A stretch of DNA of 64,000 nucleotides from Chloroflexota bacterium. Its GTDB lineage: Bacteria > Chloroflexota > Anaerolineae > Anaerolineales > Villigracilaceae. A program made the position numbers and the translations under genes. The stretch covers positions 124,001 through 188,000 of the forward strand of contig JACRBI010000054.1 of the NCBI GenBank assembly GCA_016234495.1, given 5' to 3'. The notes under the pieces were generated by a model. The model ran no database searches, was not told the origin of the DNA, and saw nothing but the letters and a program-made list of their open reading frames with translations. Shown one piece after another: positions 18,312-27,858 of this stretch. Position 1 is the stretch's first letter. Every line of letters starts with the position of its first letter.

Positions 18312-18381
18312 CGCGAAAGACGCAAATATAGCGTATTACGCAAATATTATTATGGTTTTCGCGGTATTTGCTCATTTCGCG
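18312..18381. repeat. Palindromic intergenic repeat (CGCGAAA/CGCAAAT type)
   Basis: The arms CGCGAAAGACGCAAATATAGCG-like (18312-18333) and CGCGGTATTTGCTCATTTCGCG-like (18360-18381) are imperfect inverse complements around an AT-rich centre. It lies in the 388-base AT-rich space between the alpha-galactosidases and the Lrp gene, where no protein gene is seen. Confidence 0.7.
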
Positions 18382-18439
18382 AAATTCGCGCTAAGAATCA
18401 CCACTTCAATTAGACCAACACCAATTTTTTTCTGCTCCC

Positions 18440-18468
18440 TTGACGGCGAATAGTTCGTCGGTTATATT
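18440..18468 (+). promoter_or_regulatory. Sigma-70-type promoter of the first Lrp/AsnC gene
   Basis: TTGACG (18440-18445) and TATATT (18463-18468) are spaced 17 bases apart, giving a transcription start near 18475 and a leader of about 28 bases. Confidence 0.75.
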
Positions 18469-18502
18469 TGCATGTAGTTTTCGGAAAATAAACGGATAAC
18501 AC

Positions 18503-19000
18503 ATGTATGAATTCGACAGAACGGATATAAAAATCGTCAATTTACTACTTGAAGATGGCCGAATGTCCGCCTCTGAGATGTCTCGCCGCATGGGCGATAT
18601 TTCTGAGCGCTCCATTCGTTACCGTATTGACCGCATGATCGATGAAGGGGTTATCCAAATCAGCGCGGTGGTCAGCCCGGAAGCGCTTGGCCTCTCCGTC
18701 AAAGCAGATGTCTGGCTTGAGGTTGAGTCTGATCTTATTCTTGAGGTTGCCAAAAAGATGGCCGCGTTTGAGAATGTCACTTATGTGGCTTGCGGTATCG
18801 GTCAGAATGACATCAGTATTCAGATCGCCGCAAAAGATACAGCCGAAATCTATTACTTCGTAACAGAGGTCATTCGCAAAGTCCCAGGGGTACGCAAGAC
18901 TACCACCTCCATTGTGCCGATCGTCATCAAAGATGTGTATCAATGGCGGGTGCCGGAACGGATCGCTAAAGAGATAGGCGACGGCAAGGCAGTAGTTTAG
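18503..19000 (+). CDS. Lrp/AsnC family transcriptional regulator, copy 1
   Basis: The 165-residue protein has an N-terminal winged helix (FDRTDIKIVNLLLEDGRMSA then RSIRYRIDRMIDEGVI) and a C-terminal RAM/AsnC ligand-binding ferredoxin-like domain (about 70-150). Members of this family sense amino acids or related metabolites as octamers or dimers. It is transcribed toward the aminotransferase, aldehyde dehydrogenase and polyamine transporter genes and ends 45 bases before the first aminotransferase, so it probably controls them. A second, distinct Lrp/AsnC gene closes the same island at 29179. Confidence 0.9.
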   Translation: MYEFDRTDIKIVNLLLEDGRMSASEMSRRMGDISERSIRYRIDRMIDEGVIQISAVVSPEALGLSVKADVWLEVESDLILEVAKKMAAFENVTYVACGIGQNDISIQIAAKDTAEIYYFVTEVIRKVPGVRKTTTSIVPIVIKDVYQWRVPERIAKEIGDGKAVV

Positions 19001-19045
19001 CTCCGATCCTTTCACAACAACAAAGCCTGTATCAAAGGAGATTTT

Positions 19046-20344
19046 ATGTTCGGTCCGAAAACGCATTCATTACAGACGCGTGCTCAGAAAGTGATGCCGT
19101 TGGGGGTGAACTCCAACTTCCGTTTTTGGGGCGAGGGGATCACACCTTACGTGGAAAAATCAAAGGGCGGATATTTATGGGATGTGGACGGAAAAAAATA
19201 TATAGATTATCGCATGGCGTTTGGTCCGATCATTCTCGGTCATGCCTACCCGGAAGTTGATTCGAAAGTAATCGAAGAGATTCAGCGGGGAGTATTGTTC
19301 GCCATGACCGGCGAACTTGAGGTTGCCGTGGCAGAGATGATCGTCGAAATGTCTCCCGCAATAGACATGGTGCGCATGGCCTGCTCTGGCACCGAAGCCA
19401 CCATGCACGCCATCCGCGTGGCGCGGGCTTATACCGGGCGTGATTTGATCCTGAAATTTGAAGGCAATTATCACGGTATGCATGACCATGCCTTGTGGTC
19501 AACTTATGCGCCTGTCGAAGCGTACGGCAATCGCCGCAGCCCGATCCCTGTCCCTGCTTCATCAGGCATCCCGAAGGCAATGCGCGAATTCATCATCACG
19601 CTGCCTTTCAACGATGTGGAAGGATTCGAACGCGTGATGAAATCTTACGGGGAGCAAATAGCCGCGGTCATCACCGAGCCATGCCAGGGGAATTGTGCAG
19701 CGATCAATCCTCAGGACGGATTTTTGCAGCTAATCCGCCAGCGGACGGAAGAGCATGGCTGTATCTTTATTCTGGACGAAGTGAAGACAGGATTCAGAAT
19801 CGCAAACGGCGGCGCGCAGGAATATTACGGTCTCAACCCTGACTTGGTGACGTATGCAAAAGCTTTGGGCAATGGTTACCCTGTGGCAGCCTTCGGCGGC
19901 AAGCACGAGATCATGTCCATTATTGGGCAGGGCGTGGCGCAAGGCGGGACCTATACAAATAACAAGCCAGGCATTGCAGGCGCGTACGCCACGCTGAGTC
20001 TGCTCAAGTCCAAGCCCATTTTGAAAACAATCGAAAAGCGCGGACAACGTCTGATGGACGGCTTGAAGGAAATCTTCGAAGAGAACGATATTCCCGCCGT
20101 GTTTACAGGCTACCCTGCCATGTTTTCTTTCTCCCTAAATATTGACTCTGTCACCTGTCAGCGTGATTGGGCGAAGAGCGACCACAACCTGTATATTGAA
20201 ATAACAGATAAAGCCATCGCGCGCGGAGTCATGCCAGACCGCGATGCGCGCGAGCCGTGGTTCCTGTGCTACGAACATTCCGATGCTGACATTGACGAGA
20301 CTCTTAATGTCTACGCAGAGATCGTGAAGGAAGGGAAGAAATAA
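19046..20344 (+). CDS. Class III aminotransferase, glutamate-1-semialdehyde aminomutase-like
   Basis: The PLP enzyme has 432 residues. Its ACSGTEATMHAIRVARAYTG phosphate/cofactor region and ILDEVKTGFR (PLP-binding aspartate) resemble HemL-like members, and the Schiff-base lysine is in VTYAKALGNGYPVAAFGG. Because it sits in an amine-catabolism island and not with haem genes, a role as an amino-acid or amine transaminase is more likely than tetrapyrrole synthesis; this is inference. AAAGGAG lies before the ATG. It follows the Lrp gene by 45 bases and precedes a second class III aminotransferase. Confidence 0.85.
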   Translation: MFGPKTHSLQTRAQKVMPLGVNSNFRFWGEGITPYVEKSKGGYLWDVDGKKYIDYRMAFGPIILGHAYPEVDSKVIEEIQRGVLFAMTGELEVAVAEMIVEMSPAIDMVRMACSGTEATMHAIRVARAYTGRDLILKFEGNYHGMHDHALWSTYAPVEAYGNRRSPIPVPASSGIPKAMREFIITLPFNDVEGFERVMKSYGEQIAAVITEPCQGNCAAINPQDGFLQLIRQRTEEHGCIFILDEVKTGFRIANGGAQEYYGLNPDLVTYAKALGNGYPVAAFGGKHEIMSIIGQGVAQGGTYTNNKPGIAGAYATLSLLKSKPILKTIEKRGQRLMDGLKEIFEENDIPAVFTGYPAMFSFSLNIDSVTCQRDWAKSDHNLYIEITDKAIARGVMPDRDAREPWFLCYEHSDADIDETLNVYAEIVKEGKK

Positions 20345-20354
20345 TCGTTGAAAG

Positions 20355-20400
20355 GTTTGAAGGTTGGAATGTTAAAATGTTCAACCTGCAACCTTCAAAC
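20355..20400. repeat. Palindromic intergenic repeat, GTTTGAAGGTTG type
   Basis: Perfect 12-base arms GTTTGAAGGTTG (20355-20366) and CAACCTTCAAAC (20389-20400) with a 22-base loop lie between two aminotransferase genes. A related single-armed sequence (TTTCAACC, CAACCTGCAACCC) occurs near 47117-47144. Confidence 0.8.
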
Positions 20401-20430
20401 TTGTAAACTTGTTAACCCAATGGAGAACCC

Positions 20431-21756
20431 ATGACCAAACTAACATCCAAGGAAATCGTGGACCTCAGCAAGGAATATACTTTTTTCTCATGGTCAGTGC
20501 AGGGACAGGCCAGCCCCATTCCGGTGGAAAAGGCGGAAGGCATTTATTTTTGGGATACAGATGGAAAACGCTACATCGATTTTTCGTCCCAATTGATGAA
20601 TACCAACATCGGCCACCAGCACCCGAAGGTGGTCAAGGCCATTCAAGACCAGGCCGAAAAATTGTGCTTCGTGCATCCGGGCAATACTACCGATGTCCGC
20701 GCCCTGCTTGGCAAGAAGCTTGCAGATGTCACGCCCGGTAATTTGCAGAAAACCTTCTTCACTCTTGGCGGCGCGGAAGCCAACGAGAATGCGATCAAAA
20801 TCGCGCGTTTCTACACCGGGCGGCATAAAATCCTTGCGCGTTACCGCTCCTATCACGGCGCGACACACGGCGCAGTGGCTTTGACAGGTGACTATCGCCG
20901 CAATGCCGTCGAGCCGGCCATGCCCGGCGGAGTCCACTTCCTTGACCCGTTTTGCTACCGCTGTCCGTTTGGGCAGAAGAAGGAATCCTGCAAGCGCGAG
21001 TGTATTTCGCATCTCGAAGAAGTGATCAAGTATGAAGGTCCCGACAAGATCGCCGCCATCATCATGGAAGGCGTGGTCGGCTCGAACGGGCTGATCGTCC
21101 CGCCGGATGATTACTGGCCGCGCGTCCGCGAGATCTGCGATAAGTACGGCATCCTGCTCATTTCGGACGAAGTGATGAGCGGATGGGGGCGCACCGGCAA
21201 CTGGTTCGCCGTGGACAATTGGGGCGTCACCCCGGACATCATCACCACCGCAAAAGGCATCACCAGCGGGTACGTCCCGTTGGGAGCGGTGATCGTTACC
21301 GATAAGATTGCCGAATTCTTCGATGATAAATACCTTTATGCCGGTTTGACCTACAACGGCCATGCGCTGGCCTGTGCTGCGGCGCTTGCCACCATCGAAG
21401 TGTACGACGAAGACAACCTAATCGAGAACGCCCAGACGATGGGGAATTACCTCGGCGAGTGTTTAGAAGACATCAAACAGCGACATGCTTCCGTGGGGGA
21501 TGTGCGTTACATCGGCCTGTTTACCACTATTGAATTGGTGCAAAACCGCGAGACGAAGGAGAGTTTTCCCGCTTCAGTGATGGGAGAAGTTGGCAAGGTC
21601 TTGCGCGAGAACGGACTGTTCACTTTCATCATGGCGAACAACATGGGCAGCATGGTCTTTGTCGTGCCGCCGTTATGTATCACGAAGGAGCAGCTCGACG
21701 AGGGGCTGGCAATCGTCGAGAAGGCGCTGAAAGTTGCGGATAAAAATATTAAGTAA
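20431..21756 (+). CDS. Class III aminotransferase with a four-cysteine insert
   Basis: The 441-residue PLP enzyme has [33 protein letters not shown] (aspartate contacting the pyridine nitrogen) and the Schiff-base lysine in [34 protein letters not shown] stretch (about residues 174-190) gives a C-x2-C-x9-C-x3-C pattern; comparable cysteine loops occur in some class III aminotransferases of the omega-amino-acid type. Its position directly before an MmsA-type dehydrogenase suggests a beta-amino acid such as beta-alanine or 3-aminoisobutyrate as donor, giving a semialdehyde for that enzyme. This substrate is inferred. Confidence 0.87.
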   Translation: MTKLTSKEIVDLSKEYTFFSWSVQGQASPIPVEKAEGIYFWDTDGKRYIDFSSQLMNTNIGHQHPKVVKAIQDQAEKLCFVHPGNTTDVRALLGKKLADVTPGNLQKTFFTLGGAEANENAIKIARFYTGRHKILARYRSYHGATHGAVALTGDYRRNAVEPAMPGGVHFLDPFCYRCPFGQKKESCKRECISHLEEVIKYEGPDKIAAIIMEGVVGSNGLIVPPDDYWPRVREICDKYGILLISDEVMSGWGRTGNWFAVDNWGVTPDIITTAKGITSGYVPLGAVIVTDKIAEFFDDKYLYAGLTYNGHALACAAALATIEVYDEDNLIENAQTMGNYLGECLEDIKQRHASVGDVRYIGLFTTIELVQNRETKESFPASVMGEVGKVLRENGLFTFIMANNMGSMVFVVPPLCITKEQLDEGLAIVEKALKVADKNIK

Positions 21757-21781
21757 GGGCGACTCATTGGGTCGCCCCTAC
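21753..21781. repeat. Dispersed palindromic repeat family B, copy 1
   Basis: GTAAGGGCGAC (21753-21763) and GTCGCCCCTAC (21771-21781) form a hairpin that fills the 35-base gap between two genes. The stop codon of the upstream aminotransferase is part of the left arm. Confidence 0.8.
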
Positions 21782-21791
21782 AGGAGAAATC

Positions 21792-23258
21792 ATGGAAATC
21801 TTAAACTACATCAACGGTGAGTGGATCAAACCCACAGTCAAAGAATATTTCGATGTCATCAACCCTGCGACGGGCGAAGTGATTGCAAAGACTCCGCTCG
21901 GCACAAAAGCGGATGTGGAAGCGGCGGCGAAAGCGGCGAGCGAGGCTTATGTCTCGTGGCGGCGCGTACCGGTCAATGACCGCGTGCAGTATCTCTTCAA
22001 ACTTCGCAATCTCATGCGCGAGAATGGAGATGAGATCGCAAAGCTCATCACCAACGAAGCAGGCAAGACTTTTGAAGAAGCCAAAGCCGAGATGGTTCGC
22101 GCTTATGAGAACATCGAGGTCGCCTGCGGGATGCCGCATTTGAGCAAAGGTGAGTTCGTGGAAGACATCGCCCCTGGCATTGACGAGATCATGATTCGCC
22201 AGCCTGTCGGCGTGTGCGCTACCATCGCGCCGTTCAACTTCCCCGGCATGATTCCGTTTTGGTATCTGCCGTATGCGCTCGCGGCGGGCAACACTTACAT
22301 CGTGAAGCCATCGGAAAAAGTGCCGATGACCATGCAGTTTATTTTCAAACTCATCGAGCAGGTTGGTTTCCCGAAGGGCGTGGTCAACATAGTCAACGGC
22401 GCGAAGGAAACCGTGGATGGCATTCTCGAACATCCCGCCATCCGCGCCATCACCTTCGTCGGCTCGACCAATGTCGCGAAATATATATATTCGACAGCAG
22501 CGTTGCATGGCAAGCGGGTTCAAGCACAAGGCGGAGCGAAGAACCCGGTCATCATTTTGCCTGATGCGGATATGGAAATGGCGACGAAGATCATCGCCGA
22601 CTCAGCCTTCGGATGTGCTGGTCAGCGCTGTCTGGCAGTTTCCCTCGCTGTGACAGTTGCCGAGTCAAAGAACGAATTCACCGAATTGATTTGCGATGCC
22701 GCTGCCTCACGCGTTGTCGGTTACGGCCTCGACTCTGGCGTGCAGATGGGGCCGGTTATCAACACGGCTTCGATGCAGCGCGTGGAGCAGTTGATCGCGC
22801 TTGGTGCAAAGGAAGGCGCGGGCGTCCCCGTAGATGGGCGCGGGACGGTGGTGAAGGGCTACGAGCGTGGATCCTTCGTCAGACCGACGATCCTCTCTGA
22901 TATTAAAGCTGGAAGCGAGATCGCGAGGACGGAAATCTTCGGGCCAGTATTAAGCCTGATGCACGTCAATTCCATCGACGAAGCCATCCAGTTGGTAAAC
23001 AGCGGACAGTACGGCAATCAAGCCAGTCTGTTCACGACCAGTGGAAATGCCGCGCGCCGCTTCCGCTATGAAGCCGATGCGGGCAACATTGGAATCAATA
23101 TCGGTGTCGCCGCGCCGATGGCATTCTTCCCGTTCAGCGGCTGGAAGGATTCGTTCTTCGGCGACATGCACGGGCAGGGCATGGATGCGGTCGAGTTCTT
23201 CACGCAGAAAAAAGTTGTGGTCGAAAGATGGCCGAAGGAATGGACGAGGAAGTTCTAA
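21792..23258 (+). CDS. mmsA: CoA-acylating methylmalonate-semialdehyde dehydrogenase family protein
   Basis: Enzymes of this family oxidise (methyl)malonate semialdehyde with NAD and CoA to propionyl- or acetyl-CoA plus CO2. The 488-residue protein has [12 protein letters not shown], the Rossmann [14 protein letters not shown], and the catalytic cysteine in [10 protein letters not shown]. It also has the family-specific [14 protein letters not shown], where ordinary aldehyde dehydrogenases have an ELGGK-type block. A GGAG site precedes the ATG. Flanked by class III aminotransferases, it could take semialdehydes made from beta-alanine-like products of polyamine breakdown. Confidence 0.9.
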   Translation: MEILNYINGEWIKPTVKEYFDVINPATGEVIAKTPLGTKADVEAAAKAASEAYVSWRRVPVNDRVQYLFKLRNLMRENGDEIAKLITNEAGKTFEEAKAEMVRAYENIEVACGMPHLSKGEFVEDIAPGIDEIMIRQPVGVCATIAPFNFPGMIPFWYLPYALAAGNTYIVKPSEKVPMTMQFIFKLIEQVGFPKGVVNIVNGAKETVDGILEHPAIRAITFVGSTNVAKYIYSTAALHGKRVQAQGGAKNPVIILPDADMEMATKIIADSAFGCAGQRCLAVSLAVTVAESKNEFTELICDAAASRVVGYGLDSGVQMGPVINTASMQRVEQLIALGAKEGAGVPVDGRGTVVKGYERGSFVRPTILSDIKAGSEIARTEIFGPVLSLMHVNSIDEAIQLVNSGQYGNQASLFTTSGNAARRFRYEADAGNIGINIGVAAPMAFFPFSGWKDSFFGDMHGQGMDAVEFFTQKKVVVERWPKEWTRKF

Positions 23259-23265
23259 ATTTTTT

Positions 23266-23293
23266 GTAGGGACACGATATATCGTGTCCCTAC
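23266..23293. repeat. Dispersed palindromic repeat family B, copy 2
   Basis: This is a perfect 28-base palindrome with arms GTAGGGACACGATA, lying between mmsA and the next aminotransferase. Confidence 0.9.
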
Positions 23294-23307
23294 GCAAGGA
23301 ATTATTT

Positions 23308-24657
23308 ATGACCCACGATTACGAAGACGCATTGGATTATTCATCCCGCTGGATTGATTTGATTCACAAAACTGAATTTCCAGCAGTGGATGAAGCGCAC
23401 AGAATCATTGATGAATCGAAAAATAATTTTGCCGAGCATTACAACCGCAACTGGCTGGAGTATCGCAAGTCAGTGACAGAATCCGGCGACTGGGCCGCGG
23501 TCGAGTGGACGGGTTCAGGTTCTGTGTTCAAAGATGTTTTAGGCCGCGAGTATTTGGATTTTCTCGGCGGTTTTGGCATGATGGATTTGGGCTGGAGTCA
23601 CCCTGATGTGGTTGAAACGGTCAAGGCGCAGTTGAACCGGTCGCCGATGCCTTCGCAGGAGTTGATCGATCCGCTGCGCGGCGTGCTGGCGAAACTGCTT
23701 GCATCCATCACGCCCGGTGACTTGAAGTACAGTTGGTTTGCCGCCAGTGGAACAGAAGCCAACGAAGCGGCGATGAAGATCGCCAAACTCTACACCGGTA
23801 AATCGGCGTTCATTGTCGGTGTGCGGGCGTTTCATGGCAAAACAATGGGCTCGCTCTCGCTGATGGGCAAAGCTGATTTCCGCGCCCCGATGGGGCAGAT
23901 GTATGCCGGGCAGGTCTATCACGTCCCGTTTGGCGATGCGGATGCGGTCGAGAAGCAGCTGGAGATCTGCGAGAAGGTCGGCATCGGAGTGGCGGCTGTC
24001 ATGTTCGAACCGATTCAAGGCGAGTCCGGCGCGATCGTCCCGCCGGATGATTTCTGGCCGCGCATCCGCGCCGCAACGAAAAAGCATGGTGTGTTGTTAA
24101 TCGCTGATGAAGTACAAACCGGCATGGGACGCACAGGCAAGTTGTGGGGCGTCGAGCATTGGAATGTCGTGCCGGATATTTTGACGGTCGCGAAATCACT
24201 TGGCGGAGGAGTGATGCCGATCAGCGCGGTGACCACCACAGAGGAAATTTACCGCCCGATGATGTATCCGAATCCGTTCATGCATACCACCACAACCGGC
24301 GGTGGCGCGCTGGCATGTTCCGCTGCGATTGCCGCCATCCATGTCACCCTGCGTGAAAGGTTGTGGGAGAAGGCCGCGCAAAAAGGCGAGTACCTGATTT
24401 CACAATTGGAAAAATTCGCCGCGCAATATCCGCAAATTTATGAGAAAATAACCGGCAAAGGTCTGTTGATCGGTATGCATTTTAAAGCGCCTGAGATCGG
24501 TTACAAGGTCGCGGCCGGTTTGTTCAAACGAAACATCGTTGTGGCTGGCACATTGACCAGCGCGCAGACCATCCGCATTGAGCCGCCCTTGATTATTTCA
24601 AAAGAACAAATGGATACCTTGCTTGACCGTCTGAGTGATGTGTTGAAGGAAATTTAG
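23308..24657 (+). CDS. Class III aminotransferase, putrescine aminotransferase-like
   Basis: The 449-residue PLP enzyme has FAASGTEANEAAMKIAKLYT, the VRAFHGKTMGSLS block, IADEVQTGMGRTG and the Schiff-base lysine in LTVAKSLGGGVMPISA. The long N-terminal extension before the catalytic domain and these motifs resemble E. coli PatA-type putrescine transaminases, which fits the PotABCD-type transporter encoded directly downstream. The ATG at 23308, preceded by AAGGA, is used; a longer frame starting at 23041 inside mmsA is an artefact of overlap. Substrate assignment is supported by context only. Confidence 0.87.
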   Translation: MTHDYEDALDYSSRWIDLIHKTEFPAVDEAHRIIDESKNNFAEHYNRNWLEYRKSVTESGDWAAVEWTGSGSVFKDVLGREYLDFLGGFGMMDLGWSHPDVVETVKAQLNRSPMPSQELIDPLRGVLAKLLASITPGDLKYSWFAASGTEANEAAMKIAKLYTGKSAFIVGVRAFHGKTMGSLSLMGKADFRAPMGQMYAGQVYHVPFGDADAVEKQLEICEKVGIGVAAVMFEPIQGESGAIVPPDDFWPRIRAATKKHGVLLIADEVQTGMGRTGKLWGVEHWNVVPDILTVAKSLGGGVMPISAVTTTEEIYRPMMYPNPFMHTTTTGGGALACSAAIAAIHVTLRERLWEKAAQKGEYLISQLEKFAAQYPQIYEKITGKGLLIGMHFKAPEIGYKVAAGLFKRNIVVAGTLTSAQTIRIEPPLIISKEQMDTLLDRLSDVLKEI

Positions 24658-24658
24658 A

Positions 24659-24769
24659 TGTCGCTGCGAGCCCGTAGGGCGAAGCAGTCTTACCGCCTAA
24701 TGAGAGATTGCTTCGACGGAGGCAGACCGTCTCGCAACACTTGCACCAGCACGCAAGCGCAGGTGTGAC
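24659..24769. repeat. Dispersed palindromic repeat family A, copy 2, with extension
   Basis: The core (24659-24740) has outer arms TGTCGCTGCGAG and CTCGCAACA and inner arms GAAGCAGTCT and AGATTGCTTC. It continues into an extra module CACTTGCACCAGCAC...GCGCAGGTGTGAC, which recurs in reverse orientation at 63286-63325. Confidence 0.88.
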
Positions 24770-24794
24770 AAATACTTCGTTTTGGAGAAGATAG

Positions 24795-25910
24795 ATGACC
24801 AGTGAATTTGCAGTTGAATTGCGGGATGTTGTAAAAAGATTTATTACGCCTGAAGGCAATGAAATGGCTGCCGTGGATCATGTCACCATGCAGATCAAAA
24901 ATGGCGAGTTCTTTTCCATGCTTGGTTCTTCAGGCTGCGGAAAAACCACCTCTCTGCGGATGGTCGCTGGGTTCGAGTGGCCGACCGAGGGCGAGGTTTA
25001 TATCGAAGGCAAGGCCATGGGGCATACGCCGCCGTTCCAGCGCAAGGTCAATACTGTATTTCAAAGTTACGCCCTTTTTCAACATATGACTGTTTTCCAA
25101 AACCTGGCGTTCGGTTTGGAGATGGAAGGCGCGAAAGAGGCTGAAATTAAAAAGCGGGTCGGACGCGCCCTTGAGATGGTCCAGCTTACTGGGATGGACC
25201 GCCGCAAGCCCAAGCAGCTTTCCGGCGGCCAGCAGCAGCGCGTCGCTCTCGCGCGGGCATTGGTCAAAACGCCGGATGTGCTCCTGCTCGACGAGCCGCT
25301 CGGCGCACTCGACTTGAAACTCCGCAAGGAAATGCAGTTGGAGTTGAAGGCTTTACAGCAGCAGTTGGGCATCACATTTATTTATGTCACGCACGATCAG
25401 GAAGAGGCGCTGACCATGTCTGATCGTATTGCGGTGATGAGCAAAGGCAAGATCCAGCAATTGGGCACGCCGGTGGAAGTGTATGAACGCCCGTCCAATA
25501 AATTCGTGGCCGACTTTATCGGGGAGTCAAATTTCCTCGAAGGCAAGATCAAATCCATCTCAGGGAATGAGGCGAGTGTCTTTGTCCCCGGATTAAATGC
25601 CGAGGTAACCGGCACTCCCATTTCAGAGGGACTTGTCAAAGGCGAGGAAGTCACCATTTGCATCCGCCCGGAGAAAATTCACATCGCCGATAGAGAGGCC
25701 GTTCAGCAAAACATGTTCCGCGCTTCGGTGACCAATACGGTTTACATTGGTGTGGATACAAAAGTTTTTGTAGACGCGCATGGGGTGAAGTTGAAGGTCT
25801 GGGAACAGAACCGCATTTCGAGGCTCGACCCGAAATCGTTCTACACGGTCGGGCAGGAAGTCTGGTTGATGCTCATGCCTGAGAATACGCTTGTTTTGAA
25901 AAAGGACTGA
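24795..25910 (+). CDS. potA: Spermidine/putrescine ABC transporter ATP-binding protein
   Basis: The cytoplasmic ATPase energises polyamine import. The 371-residue product has Walker [12 protein letters not shown] (about 42-52), signature LSGGQQQR, Walker [13 protein letters not shown], the H-loop [10 protein letters not shown] and a C-terminal TOBE region (about 285-365), the layout of PotA-type ABC ATPases. It ends two bases before potB, and potC and the binding protein follow, giving a complete four-gene transporter. A repeat of family A separates it from the upstream aminotransferase. Confidence 0.93.
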   Translation: MTSEFAVELRDVVKRFITPEGNEMAAVDHVTMQIKNGEFFSMLGSSGCGKTTSLRMVAGFEWPTEGEVYIEGKAMGHTPPFQRKVNTVFQSYALFQHMTVFQNLAFGLEMEGAKEAEIKKRVGRALEMVQLTGMDRRKPKQLSGGQQQRVALARALVKTPDVLLLDEPLGALDLKLRKEMQLELKALQQQLGITFIYVTHDQEEALTMSDRIAVMSKGKIQQLGTPVEVYERPSNKFVADFIGESNFLEGKIKSISGNEASVFVPGLNAEVTGTPISEGLVKGEEVTICIRPEKIHIADREAVQQNMFRASVTNTVYIGVDTKVFVDAHGVKLKVWEQNRISRLDPKSFYTVGQEVWLMLMPENTLVLKKD

Positions 25911-25912
25911 CC

Positions 25913-26836
25913 ATGCTTCAGCGACTCCGCGAAAACAAATCTGCGCAGGGCACCTTGCTGGCATTGCCGACAACGGTCTGGCTTTTTGTGCTGCTGATTA
26001 TTCCGTTGATCCTCACTTTGATCGTGAGCTTTGGCAGGCGCAGCCCCGATGGCGATGTGATCTACACATTCACATTCGATAATTACATCCGTCTGTTTGG
26101 TTACAGCACCGATTGCCCTGAAGGGCAGGCAGCGTGTTTTGACCCGCTCTATGTGAACATTCTCGGTCGTTCATTGTCGCTGGCGTTCAATACAACAGTG
26201 CTGGTGATCTCGCTTGCATATCCGCTCGCGTATTTTATTGCGCGCGCGCACCCAAAGAAGCGGAATCTTTACCTGTTTATGGTGTTGATCCCTTTGTGGA
26301 CGAACTTCGTCATCCGTGTGTATGCGTGGATGATGCTGTTGCGCAAGGAAGGCGCGATCAATATCATCCTTGGCTGGGTCATGAATGCGCTGAATATTCC
26401 CTTCACTCCGCTGGAGATGCTGTATACGCCGGGCGCGGTGCTGGTGGGCATGGTCTATGAATTTTTGCCGTTCATGATTTTGCCCATCTATACTTCGCTT
26501 GAGAAGATAGAAACCTCATTGTATGAAGCCGCCGCCGATCTGGGCGCGAATTCGATAAAAACTTTTCTGCGCGTGACGTTGCCGCTGTCCATGCCGGGTG
26601 TGGTGGCGGGGACAATCCTCGTTTTCATCCCCGTGATGGGAACATTCATCGTTTCGGATATTCTCGGCGGGCGGCAGGTAATTCTGGTCGGCAATCTGAT
26701 TCAGCGCCAGTTTTTGGATGCGCGTGACCCAACCTTCGGTTCGGCTGCGTCGCTGATCCTGATGATCATGACCTTGATCGTGACTTATTTCTACACCCGC
26801 AAATTCGGCTTCGGAGAGGAGATCGTCGTCGCATGA
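25913..26836 (+). CDS. potB: Spermidine/putrescine ABC transporter permease, PotB type
   Basis: The 307-residue inner membrane permease has six predicted membrane segments and the EAA loop [21 protein letters not shown] (about residues 203-223) that docks to the ATPase. In PotABCD systems PotB and PotC form the channel. The start follows the potA stop by two bases, so translation is coupled. A periplasmic-type loop contains two cysteines ([10 protein letters not shown]), a feature also seen in other members and perhaps a disulfide. It could also carry related substrates such as other amines. Confidence 0.92.
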   Translation: MLQRLRENKSAQGTLLALPTTVWLFVLLIIPLILTLIVSFGRRSPDGDVIYTFTFDNYIRLFGYSTDCPEGQAACFDPLYVNILGRSLSLAFNTTVLVISLAYPLAYFIARAHPKKRNLYLFMVLIPLWTNFVIRVYAWMMLLRKEGAINIILGWVMNALNIPFTPLEMLYTPGAVLVGMVYEFLPFMILPIYTSLEKIETSLYEAAADLGANSIKTFLRVTLPLSMPGVVAGTILVFIPVMGTFIVSDILGGRQVILVGNLIQRQFLDARDPTFGSAASLILMIMTLIVTYFYTRKFGFGEEIVVA

Positions 26837-26879
26837 CAATCCCGCACACTACAATCTTATTTGAAATGGAGGGCGCGGG

Positions 26880-27776
26880 ATGAATCCATTTCGCCGTTCT
26901 CCCTTTGTAATTGCCGCCGCGATCTTGGTGTACACCTTTTTGTATGCGCCGATCATCGGGCTGATCTTGTATTCCTTTAATGCTTCACGCGCCAATGTGA
27001 CCTTTGAGGGCTTCATCCCCTCCTTCAGCGAGCGGGTTGTGATGGAAGGAAGCCTCGTCAAATCCGCTCCGTGCGGACCGTTTCACTGGTATTGCGATCT
27101 GGCAAAGAATGACGACGTTGCAGAAGCGGCTGGGAATACGCTGACCATCGCCTTTACCGCCACGATCATTGCCACAACCATTGGAACAATGGCCGCGCTT
27201 GCGCTTCAACGCTACAATTTCAAGATGAAACCATTTTCGCAGCTTGCGCTTTATATTCCCATCGTCATCCCCGAGATCGTGATGGGTATCGGCATTCTAA
27301 CCCTGTTCAGCCAGTTCTTTGGCTGGATAAATGAGACGTTAAATCTCAGCGGCGATGCACGCCTCTCGCTTGGCATGGCAACCGTGACCATGAGCCACAT
27401 TGCATTCATGGTTCCGTTCGTGACGTTGGTGGTGCAGGCGCGTTTGCAGGGATTTGACAAATCTTACGAGGAAGCCGCCATGGACCTGGGCGCGAACGAG
27501 TGGACGACATTCCGCCGCGTGACATTCCCCATGATCGTGCCCGGCATCATGTCTGGCGCGCTGCTTGCGTTTACCCTGTCGCTGGATGACTTTGTAATCA
27601 CATTCTTCACCAACGGCCCCGGCTCGACGACCCTGCCGATCTATGTCTATGGGCTGCTGCGGCGCATCATCACACCGCAGGTCAATGCGCTTTCAACTGT
27701 CTGGATTATGATCGTTTTTACCGCGGTATTGTTGTTGCAGATTCTGCAAAGCCGCGATTCGAAGCAGCATTCATAA
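26880..27776 (+). CDS. potC: Spermidine/putrescine ABC transporter permease, PotC type
   Basis: The 298-residue permease partner of PotB has an N-terminal membrane helix with YAPIIGLILYSFNASR, further helices, and the EAA loop YEEAAMDLGANEWTTFRRVT. The conserved LSLDDFVITFF stretch of PotC proteins is present near residue 237. GGAGG precedes the ATG. It lies between potB and the binding-protein gene in one operon. Between residues 65 and 75 an extracytoplasmic insert contains two cysteines (CGPFHWYC), similar to the insert in the partner permease. Confidence 0.92.
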   Translation: MNPFRRSPFVIAAAILVYTFLYAPIIGLILYSFNASRANVTFEGFIPSFSERVVMEGSLVKSAPCGPFHWYCDLAKNDDVAEAAGNTLTIAFTATIIATTIGTMAALALQRYNFKMKPFSQLALYIPIVIPEIVMGIGILTLFSQFFGWINETLNLSGDARLSLGMATVTMSHIAFMVPFVTLVVQARLQGFDKSYEEAAMDLGANEWTTFRRVTFPMIVPGIMSGALLAFTLSLDDFVITFFTNGPGSTTLPIYVYGLLRRIITPQVNALSTVWIMIVFTAVLLLQILQSRDSKQHS

Positions 27777-27858
27777 ATGAATGTCGCCTGAAATCGGGAG
27801 TTCCGCGCTGGAAACTGGCGCGTGCCAAAAGACTTCAAAATCTTCTAAGGAGGAAGAG

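Noticed and set aside
20494..21363. 289-codon open frame on the - strand inside a class III aminotransferase
   Set aside because: Antisense to a gene with intact PLP motifs; no family features.
23041..23307. N-terminal extension of the putrescine-aminotransferase-like gene into mmsA
   Set aside because: The extension is out-of-frame mmsA sequence with arginine/serine-rich composition; ATG 23308 with AAGGA is a better start.
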